NCBI GenBank assembly: GCA_029721515.1 | Contig: CM056550.1 | Span: 19,343,119-19,407,118, forward strand | DNA length: 64,000 nucleotides | DNA from: Synanceia verrucosa | Taxonomy: Eukaryota > Chordata > Actinopteri > Perciformes > Synanceiidae | Direction of reading: 5' to 3' | Shown: positions 35,541 to 46,300 of the stretch, in pieces | Layout: each line of letters begins with the position of its first letter | Position numbering within the stretch: the stretch's first letter is position 1 | Program-made: the position numbers and the translations under genes | The notes under the pieces: generated by a model | Database searches by the model: none | Told to the model about the DNA's origin: nothing | The model's input: the letters and a program-made list of their open reading frames with translations, nothing else

Positions 35541-37702
35541 CTCACCTATATGCCCCTCACCCTGTCCTTATGAACTAGTGACGCCCCTGCCAAGCGACAT
35601 TGCCAACAGGAAGCTGCATTATAGCAGTCCTGAAATTAGATGGGCCAGGTGGCCTTGGCACAGATGTGTGTGTCGCTGGATTATAAATCCATCAGGGAAT
35701 CTAACTCCCATGTTGTTTATTACCAAGCTGACTATAAATTGCCTTTTAGCAATACTTTATCAAGCCACATTAATAATAAATTGGAAAACAATAATGAATA
35801 ATAAAAAAAGTAAATAAAATTATCAGTGCACGCAGGATTAAGAACGATCATTATTTGTCCACTAAACTCTGACCTTTGACCTCGAACACTTGACTGTGTT
35901 GACCCAGAAACATGGTGGGAGCAAAGAGACTATTTGGCAGAGCAGCGGGAGGAGACGGGATGTACGAGGCAGCGCTTCCCCTCCGCTCTCAATCACGTTG
36001 TAAAAAAGCCATTACAACTAAGAGTTTAGCAGCGCGCCAAATATCTGGAGATTAACAGCTCCCAAAATAGGGGAAATGGTGTGTTTGAGTGCAACTGAGT
36101 GAGAGAGGCATTAACAGAGAAGAGGAGAGAGAGACCCAAATTGTAGAACTAATTTGGTAATTTGGCCAAGAGCTGAAAGAGTGGTTGAGTCATTACTGTA
36201 AGTGCAGTTACAACTTTTATGTATTTCTGTATATCTGCCAACCTAGTTTGTAGAAAATGAATCTGATGCACGCTGGAGTTGGAAATGTGTGCGAGTGTTA
36301 TACCTTCCTCTAGCACAGCAGACCTGCACAGGACTAAAGTTAGCAGCTAAAGTTAGCCCTGTCTGTCACCTGATCCCAGTCAGGGGTCAGAGGTCAACTC
36401 CTTTTCTGTGGCCGTGATTGGGTTTCACGGCTCCAAGGCCATCAGGTGGCTCTCATTAAACTGCTTTGAAATTAGAGGCTGACGAGGACGTTTTAAATCA
36501 CAATGACCAGATATTGAATCTAAAATAGAAGAAAGAGGAATGCGTGATTTTATTAAATTTTATCCCTCAATCCTTACTAAATGAATTAGGATCTAGAAGA
36601 TGTAAGATAAGATGATAAAAAGTGTTATTTGTCATCACACTGGTGCATTAATGCTACATTAAATTAAATGTTTGTCACATTATAGTTAAATCAGTGATGA
36701 CGGAACTGGTGCAGCTTATCCTGATAGCAAATCCTGCAGCGCCTCCATGTGGTGAAACATTTTCTTTATGCCTAAACTATCGCCTCAAAGACTGATCTTG
36801 AGTTCCTGGGAGAGCAATTAAGCTGTTAGAGTCAGTAAAGGCCTGAAATGGAGAAAAAGGGTAAAATCTAACAGGAGGAAGAAGAGGGAGGAGGAGGAGG
36901 AGGAGGCGACACAGGGAGAAACAGAGTGACAGCTGAGGTGAGTCATGTCTATTTTTATTCAGCCGCATGTCTCTGTGGAAAACAGCTAAACTGACGTTAC
37001 ACATCTCAGATCAGATCAGAAATCAAAGCTACTGTAAAAGGCAGCTGTGCTCAATGAAAAACTGCAGAAAACAAAGCACAAACTGCTGCAGCGCGCCACA
37101 AGCAAAAAGACACTCAGAAAAAAAAAACAGAATAAATACAAGAGAGCTGCAGTAGCTACTTCAAAACTGACAGTAAAGCAAGTTTATATGATATTGCTGG
37201 ATGATAAGTGGCACTGAAGGACGTTTACGATCTATTTCACACCTCATCAGACTCATCTACTGTGTCACTTCATCTGCTTTCCTTTTCATCTTTTTTTCTG
37301 TCTTAGGCAATGTCTTGTCTTTTCACATCCTCTGTTCATCTTTTCACATGTTTAAACTTAATTCTTTATCATTCAATACTATATCTACAGGATTTTATTT
37401 CACTTTTCAGCATTTCTCCCTGTCCTTTCAATGAGCCTCATTTCTTTTCTCAGTTTTTCACGCTACATTTCCTTTGCAGAAACACAGTGTTCCCTCTAAC
37501 TACGGCCAAATGCATTGGATAAATGAGTCAACGCGATTTAATGCGAGTGATAAAACGTGCTACATATGGGTGGTTGATCCAAACAGATCTTGTGATAAAA
37601 CGTGGCAAAGCTGCAGCCCTGAATAACAAAGTTACAATACTAAAAGCGCATGGACCTATTTTGAAAATGTTGCTCTGTGTTCCCATAGAGCCTTGGTTTT
37701 AT

Positions 37703-40377
37703 TCAGTGTGTAGTGGATCCAGGGCGCCAGACGCAAGGCTGCAGACCCAGGTTGGAAGTGCTGAACCTGGGCCTGGGTACCCGGTTGAGCTGAGTGGTGG
37801 TGGACAGCGGCTGAGAGACAGCAGCATGGCCCAGAGGACTCAGATTCGGGGCGCTCTTAAACTGCCTGTTGGCCTGTGCAGTGCTGGAGGGCTGAAGATG
37901 GGGGGAAGTAGGGGACTGCAGTGGATTTGTGGAAGCACCGAAGCTTGGGAGCTGAGGGAGTGGAGCGGTTGGGGCAGGGGGAGGTGGAGGAGACAGAGGG
38001 GAGGTGGCCCACTGAGGTTGGTAAGGGGTGGAGTCGACAGTGGGTGGAGGAGACATGACATCAGAGCGCCACAGTGGTTCTCCGAGTGTCGTTGCAGATC
38101 GAGGTACAATAACTTTGAGAGCTGGCCCCGTGGACGTCGGTGGAGGCGTGGAGAAGCGCTTCACCTCGTAGACTCGCGCTGTCTTCTGAGGGCCACTCTT
38201 CATTCCTTGTTGCTGCCGATAGGCTGAGGTGTCCATGGGAACGCCACCCCCATAACTGAACAAAGAAGAGTTGAGCTGGTAGGGCTGGTGGCTCATAATG
38301 TCCACAGACTTGAGGCCCGCTTTCTTCCCTTTAGATCCAGACTTTGTCACCTCTGCCTTCTTCTGGGCCTTCAGAGGGCAGGAGGGGGAGAGCAGGGGGT
38401 TGTAGTTGATGGGAGGAGGAGCACGGATGCTGGATGAGTACTTCCAGGTGGAAGGGAGAGAGGGCGTGGGCGAGGACGCCCTCGTATGGGGGGCAGAGTA
38501 AGGTGCAGCGGCAGCAGAGGGAGATCTCTCCACAACATACCGGTCCATCCTGTTCTGCCTGCGGGCAAACAGCTCACCTCCCTTCCCCGCCAGCTGTGGC
38601 AATTGTGGGGTCTGGGGTTTGGGAGCTACAGGAGGTGGCCTGGGTCTCCGCTGAGCCTGCATGAAGTTGCAGGCCTCTGCCCCCAGTCTAAGCCAGTCCT
38701 CCTCAGGCCCTGACTCATGCCCCGCCTCCCCACTGGGTGCAGCAGCAGGCTCAGCGCCAGGTGTCCTCCCAAAGTGGTCGTCCATGTTCTGGACCATCGA
38801 CAGCAAGTCTGGGTTTGGAGAAACCTCTTTGTTCTGGACGGCGCAGAACATTGGCTTCTTGTTGCTACGACGGCGGGCATCGTGCAGGATGCCGGTGCGA
38901 GCGGCAGGAACCGAGATGCGCTCCTCTCGTGACGCAAGAGAATCGGCGGCAGGAGCCTGAGCTGGTGATGCGGTTGCAGTAGCAGCATGAGGTCCAGGAG
39001 TCACTGCTCCTGTCATGTTGATGTAGGGGGGCACGGATGGAGATGGAGAGGGTTGGATGGGAGGAGGAGGGGTGGGCTGGGTATGGAAGGAGACCTGAGT
39101 CAGATCAGAGGGATGAGGAGGAGAGATGGGAGAAGCAGGAATGTAGGTGGAGGGAGGATAAGCAGGAGCAGGAGGAGAGGGAAATACCTGTTGAGCTGGA
39201 GGGGAGAAGGGTTGGGAGGGTGGTGGACAGAACAGGGTGCTTTGAGCTGCAGAAGGAGAGAACGGGATGGAGGGGGAAGCGTACGCGGCAGGCTGAGGGG
39301 AAAACGTGGGTGGATTTGCGGTGGGCTGGGAGAACGGCACTGACGACAAAGATGAGGGAGGCGAGAGAGCCGAGGGAGGGGAGTTATCAGAGGGAGGGGT
39401 GCTGCCATTGCTCTTTCTCGGAGGGATGTACAGAGAGGTGCTAGACACCGCTCTCCTTCCGTCAGGACCTGACTGATGGTGAGTGGGCTGGATGGTCACC
39501 ATGGAGACTCCTGCTACCGGTTTAGTCGTCATGGCCACAGCTGCGAGTCTGGGTTGCGGAGGGCGAAACATCACAGAGGTTACAGACGCACGAGAGGTCG
39601 GGCCTGGGGTGAAGGGCCGTGCAGTGCGGTTCAGAACACCTGGATTCAGGTGATGATCTGAGTCTGTGATCGGACTCACACTAAGATTAGGGTTAGGACT
39701 AGGATTAGGGTTGCCATTTTGATTCGGAAGGGACGTCTGGGACGGTGGGTTTAGAACAACGCTAGCCCGACTTACAGCTACCGAGCCCCCGTTAGTCAGA
39801 GCCACAGCTGGGGGGGACATGTTTGCAGGGTGGTTGCTGATTGGCTGTTTCGTGACGCTGCTCTCCAGCCTTGAGCCCTGATAGGCTGAGCTCACCAGCC
39901 CTGAGACCTCCACCCCTGGGCTTTGATTGACAGGGGTCACAAGTCCTGGTGTCTGATAGGCTGAGATGTCCAGCCCTGACCTGTGATTGTTGGTTGGCGT
40001 TGTTGGAGTAGTTGACGTGGCTGAGGGGCAGGCAGAGCTCCTCCTGTCCAGCAGGTCCAGATAACCAGTGTCCCACGTCGGATCAAACGATGCAGAGAAT
40101 CCCTCTTCTTCAACTTCTGAGCCGCTCAGGACGGAGCTTCCTCCTTCCTCCTCTGTCTCCCCTCCTGTGTCTCCTTCTGTCTCCCCTCCTCTGTCTCCCT
40201 CAGCCTTGCCGAAGCAGGTCAGCGTGTACTTTTTTGCCCTCTGCCGGCGCTTCTTGAACATAAGCACCCCTTTCGAGTTGGGGTTGGGAGCATCAGTCAG
40301 CAGAGAGGCGATGGAGCGGCATTTAGTGCGAGCCTCTTTCACCTGTTTCTCCACCAGGCTCTCCCCACGCTGCAACT
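37703..40377 (-). CDS. synpo2l: synpo2l coding exon 5 (long terminal exon)
   Basis: 2675 bases, about 890 residues. The acceptor is TTCCTGTCTTGCAG. Blocks: LQRGESLVEKQVKEARTKC, SKGVLMFKKRRQRAKKYTL, a long Pro/Ser-rich region, ISVPAARTGILHDARRR, GGELFARRQNRMDRYVVE, RAPPPINYNPLLSPS, KTARVYEVKRFSTPPP, CVWRPGSTTH-stop. The reading stays open upstream into the intron, but those residues are intronic. Confidence 0.95.
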
Positions 40378-43300
40378 CTGCAAGACAGGAAAAGGAAACA
40401 GAGAGAGACCAAAATAAATGTGCTGTAAGAGAGAGGAAACCAGTTGATGAGGCACAGGTGACAAATAACGGAAACAGCAGCGTGACAGCCCTCACCGACG
40501 GCGAGCGTTGGTTGATTTATGCAGTATTATCACAGCGAGGAGCAGCTATGAGGATTACTAATGACAGACAGGAGTGTGTGCTGTGGATTTAGAACAAAGG
40601 ATTCCTGCTGCTCTCCAAGAGTTGAGTCACACCAGGAAGTTTAGTGTGTGTGCATGTGTGTGTGTACTAAGTCCAAGGCTATTTGAATCTTTTTAATATC
40701 TTGGCTCACCTCACATGAATATCCTCACCACATACCTCCAGTCTAAAGCAGAGCCTCTGTGCATCTCACAGTCCAATTTTATCTTTATATACAGTTGTTT
40801 TGTTTGTCTGACTGCCTTCTAACTTTGCAGCATCGTAAACACTGACAATCACTGACATATAACGTAACTCACACCTCACACAGACACACAAACTTGATAT
40901 TTCACTTTTGGTGAAGTTTAGATATTTCTGCAAAGACGTCACATAACTTACACTATTAGCATCCACTAAACATGCATCTGACTAAGAGATTTAGTCACCA
41001 ATAAGATTTTGTCGTCTCATCGATTATTGAATTGACAGATCCGTAAAACTGAGTTTCTCACATAAAATCATTGTTTTAAATCTTGTGTTTACCAAAATAT
41101 CTCCTTAAGGTTCTTGGAAATAAGTCATTCAGCGTGAAAAATGCATAAAAAAAATGACTGACCGATTAACCAATGTGTTGTTTTAGGGCCGCTCACTATG
41201 TTTATCAGTAGAGAAAGCCCCTTAATTATGTTTTTTTGTATTTTGTAGTTGAATTGCACAGTATAAATATATCACAATTGTTTCCTTTTTATATTTTTTC
41301 TTTGGCTATGCAAATACTATCTCTTGTAAAATATAATGTTTAGACATTTAGCAATTATAATAATAATAATTTATTCTTTCGTGTGAATTAATAAAACCGA
41401 ATGGTGTGCAGTGATTAAATGTTTGTTTCTCCACTGTAAAGCAGGAAAACGCAGAGATTTTGGGTTATAATATTAGTTAAGCTTCTTTATTTTAGAGGTT
41501 TAGTGGAGGCGGGTCATTTTTGACTCTCATATACTGCATAAAATACAAAATGCTATGATTACACAAGAGTTAAAGAACTCTTAGTCAGCTAAGACCAAAA
41601 AGACTGATTAGTCAACTAATCAACTAAGAGAGGAAGGCCTTAGAGGTATTTTGTTTGTAGTTTGACATACACAAGTGATTGGTTTAACCCAGTGATGAAA
41701 AATTCAATACTTTATGGCAATCCCTTCGAGATGTTTCACTCCAAAAGCACAAGTACACCAACCATCTGTCCCTGGAGAGCACGGCCAAACTTAACTATGA
41801 CAGAACAGCTATGAAGTCCAACAGTATGGACACAATGGCTTAAAACATTAAAACTAGAAAATGAGATGCACGATCAGATACCCACAGTACAGCAATCCAA
41901 AACCAATAACCTGGGTCAAAAATAAAAATGAGGGTGAATCTGAAGGGTTTATTGCGTCTTACCTGCGTACAGGGTGTGTGGGACTGTCTGACCGTCTGAA
42001 CCTGAAGGAGATGTGAAGTCCCTCATCTCACAAGTGTGTCCTTAAACTCCCTCAGACCCTCCCTCCACACCAACAGAGTCCAATTCTGCTCTGACAGGGG
42101 ACCTGTTTAGTCCTGCAGCTCTTCTCTCAGGGGCACGGCCCATGTAAAGACCTTTGTCTGCCTCCCAAACCAACGCATGATGTCAACCCACTATTCCTGT
42201 CTGTGTGACAGGCGTCAAACACCTGTCCGGTCTCTGTCTCATATGCACACAGGAGCACAAGGACGGGAGACCCCTCACCAGAGGATATTTAGACAGCACT
42301 GTCATCCAGTGTGAGTTCATAAAGCCAGTTATAGTTTATAGAGGAAAGCTGGGTCGTAACTCTTCACTGATGTGCCGTTCTCACACCGAACAACCACCGC
42401 ACACACAAACACTCACAACTCAGAGCGAACAATCCCATATCTGTGTGTAACGTGAGAAAGGGCAGGTCCCTGAACGCCTCAGTCACCATTTGTCCTGTAG
42501 ATCCCATGTCATCCCTCATTAATGCAGCATTTGTTCACATGAAGTCAGTGTGTAGTGATTCAGCTTGATTATTGTCTTGTGGGGATGATAAATTAACAAC
42601 GCAGCTGCAGGAGTTAAAGCAAAATTCCAACAATTGACGTCTTTAATTTAAGCAAAAGAGATATAAAATACAGATACACATTAAATAGCAAGCTTAAAGG
42701 AACACTCTTGAATTTAATAAAGTATCTATCTATCTATAGAATATAACATTTATAATTCTAAATAATTGTAAATTTGTATTTCATATGATATTCCAGCCAT
42801 TTGTATGCCAGGCCTGTATTCAAGTTATTTTATTCGCTCTATCTTGCCTCTTTATTTGACTTCTAATCTGTTTTCTTAATTATTTTTATTTTATTTTAAT
42901 TTGTTGATTTATTTAACTTCTAATCCATTTTCTTAATTATTTTATTTATTTTTATATTTATTTTTGTATTTATTATTTTATTTGTTTTTTTTTCTTTCTT
43001 TTTTTTGCCCATGTCCCATGTCAAAGTTGTATGTGAAAACTTAAGTTAAAAAAAATAACATCAATAATTAAGTTTTCAATACATGTATAACTCACCTAAA
43101 ATGAAAAGTAGTTGTGTTTTCATGAGATTGGTATTCCAAGCCAAACCTTTGTTACTATCTGCTTTTCAGTTTTATAAGTGCATACATTAACACTAACAAT
43201 AGCACAAACACTAACAATGCTCTTAATTTTCAATGACAGTGTGAAATATACAGTATTTCCACCAGTACTATGCTCAGGAGAGATTTAGGACATGCTATTT

Positions 43301-46300
43301 GCACACACTTGTTTTATTGTTCCTCTGTCTTTCTATTGTTCTATGACTTTATTTCTTTTGTAGCTTATAGAAAGACACATCCCAATGTTTTGCACATAAA
43401 AGTAGTACATCCTCACGCTCACCTATTGAAACACACAGTCATGCAGCAAATATTCAGCTGTGTGCCCTGTAAGTCAGAGTCGTGCCCAGTGTGTCCATCA
43501 GAAGCTTCAGTGCCTATAAATACAGCGAGTGATGCAGATGCTCAGAATGCTGACAGAAGAGATGGACTGCTGTTTGGGAGGAGGTGGAATACCTCTGCAG
43601 GTATCTGGTGTATCTCACCCTGTCACCACCAGCAGCCATGGAAGATGCTCCAGAAAATCACCACTAGAGGGTGATCTAGCTATTGAGTAGCTTCACAGCT
43701 GATTCCTCTCTGAGACATGAACTAAATATTTGGAATTTAAATCAAAAAGGAAAAAAATTCTGATATTCAAGCTGAAATAGTTGCAGAAACTAGAGCCTGA
43801 AACCTGATAGACTTTAGCAGCAGTTTAAACGGTGGGAATGGATGCGCACACATCAAGGATGAGCTGTGGCAAGTAAACCTTTTTTCAGCATACTATTCTC
43901 AAATTCTCTTGAATGTTACATGAAATTTCCTCGATGTTCATGCTGCAGGTCACTGAATGTGACTGCCACAGTAAAGCTGATATTTAACAGTCATCACAGG
44001 ACACATTTAAAAAGTGTCATCAAGTGGAATAACTCATCTGAAATAAAAAAACATATCCAGATACTCCATTTAGTGAGATTTTATTAATATTATGTTGTGT
44101 AAAGGTGTGCTGTTGTATGGAGATAAATACTCACTGGCTTGCCGTGCTTTGTCCATGTAGGTGGTGGAGAGCTCGTCGCTGAGTGGGCTCTGCTGTGGTC
44201 CCACCATGGGCACCAGTTGTTTACCAGAGCCTGACATCAGAGCCTCCTTAGCCCGTTCGGGAGACACGAGTGGCGGGCAGACCAGCCCGATGCAGGGCCC
44301 CCCCACCTCCTGGAAGCCACTGTCCCCTTCACCCTCGGCCTCCATCAGGCCCTGGTCGGGGGTCGGCGTGAGGGTGTGAGGGGTCAGAGTGTGTGGAGTG
44401 TGTGCTGGAGTGGTCCACTCGGTCTGGGGGGGTTGGTAGATGAGCTCTCTGCGGGGGACGCCAGGAAGACACTGACCTTCCCACTGACCTTGCATGGAAA
44501 TCCCTGCGTCTGTGGCGCTTTCATACCTCAGAGGAAACAGTGGAGGTTATAACAGTGATAGACAGCAAACCCAAGGATGATTGGAAATACTCAGCGATTT
44601 AAGTTGGGGGTTCAGTGTCTTGCTAAAGGACACTTTGACATGCAGACATGTCAAAGTGACCTTGGAGTTGGAGGACAACCACTCTCTTACCCGCTCATCT
44701 CTGAGGTTTCCTCCTCTTCTTGGTTGTCATAGCGAGCAGGTGAGCGTGCATAAGGAGGCGTGCGCCGTTGGCGACGGTGCACAAGTGACTGGGTGTCTGC
44801 ATCACTGTCCGTCTCTCCATAATAAGCCTCGCTGTCTGGAGGGGAAGTGATGCCTCTGGGTATCCCGGTGGGGGAGAGGGTGGAGGGACGGTGGGAGGAC
44901 AGAGGCTCCGATGTTGGAGACAGGACCCTCGTGGAGGATCGAGGCGAAGCAGAGAAAGACGAAGAGTGGAGTCCAGAAGGAGCTCTGGAAACACAAACAC
45001 GATGAGCTGTGAAAATGCAAAACATCCATGATGTGAGATGTGTGAGTCCACACTCTGACCTTTTGACCCTCAGGTTGAGAGTGGCGCTCTCCGTGTCTAT
45101 GAGGCTCATGGCCTGAGCGTGGCTGAGCTCTGCACACATCTGGTCGCCAATGGCAACCAGCTCGTCATGCTCCTTGAGTCCAGCTCTGCACGCTTTGCTG
45201 CGCCGGCGCACCTGCAGACAGGAAGTGAGTTAATAACTCATTGTAGCTGTGGTAAAAGTACATTAAATAGAATAGAATAGAGTAAAGTATTTTTCTACTG
45301 ATACTTGTTACAGCAGCAAGAGTTATAAGTAAACAAAACAATTAGGAAAAAAAGAAAAATATATATATATATAATATATAGAAAGTTTTTAAGAGTCGCT
45401 ATAACTGGCTGCCACTCTTGAAGCCATCTCTACACATATAATATAATATAATATAATATAATAATAATAATTGCAATCCCATCATTAGGAACCACTGTTG
45501 TTTTGTCTAAGTCTTCCAAAAATAGTCTTCAACAACTTATTTTTAATCTCTGAGCTTACTGATGCATCAAAGCGTCTCAGTATGTTCACTCTAAAGTTTT
45601 TTTGTTTCAAGCAGACATACTGCTAATGACAGGAACAGTTTCAAATTTAATGTGTGAAAACGCCTCTTCCTGTCAACCACTTCACAAACATTGCGTTTTC
45701 TTCAAAGTTTCTTCAAGTTTTAGTCTGTGATCACTGACTCAAAGGCGGCACGGTGACATTTCCATGCCCCATTAAGCAATAATTTCATAAATAAACAGCA
45801 AAATGTGATGACAGTTTGCATGTTTGTGTTATTTTATGTTACCTTATCTCTCAGTTAATTGTTGGCTGCCTAGATCAGAAAACATGTGATCCAACAAGTC
45901 ATTCAGATTATTATTCAAATTACCTTATCATCCACCTTAATGTTTGACTATGCCTTAAACCATCTTAGTAGCCATATTGTGGCCGGTTATCCAGGCTGAC
46001 ACATTAACTCTTTGAGTGCCATCAACTTAATAATACGTCAAAGTGGTTTTTCGGCAGTGGGTCGCTGATCGCAGTCTCCTGCAGCCTGTGAGTAATTTTG
46101 GGGCTTCTGGGAGATGTAGTCGGAGCATAAAGAGACGGTATACACCACAGAGATCAAAGCAGGAAGTGGAGACGATCAAGATTAGCTAGCAAAACAAACG
46201 GATTCTGGATAAAAAGTGGAAAAGTGGTGATTTTGTTGAAAGTGTCCTCTACCTCTGATAAAACAAGAATGGAACAAGGTGAAAACAAACATTTTTTTCA

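Larger units (their letters stand above)
31499..36940. other. Upstream of myoz1 / downstream of synpo2l
   Basis: No protein gene. It contains degraded fish repeats (31690-32480), a Tc1-like relic (34625-35540), and a GGA run (36880-36906). A leader exon and promoter for myoz1 must lie here or inside this stretch but could not be pinned down. Confidence 0.5.

Noticed and set aside
38434..39444. Several 70-135-codon open frames on the plus strand over synpo2l exon 5
   Set aside because: Antisense shadows of a long GC-rich Pro/Ser-coding exon. No domain or splice logic.
40378..40495. Extension of synpo2l exon 5 upstream (MRAVTLLFPLF...)
   Set aside because: Lies beyond a good acceptor (TGTCTTGCAG). 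The joined Lys codon and family alignment show this part is intron.
43270..43674. 134-codon open frame in synpo2l intron 4
   Set aside because: No conserved residues or splice partners. AT-rich intronic sequence with chance openness.
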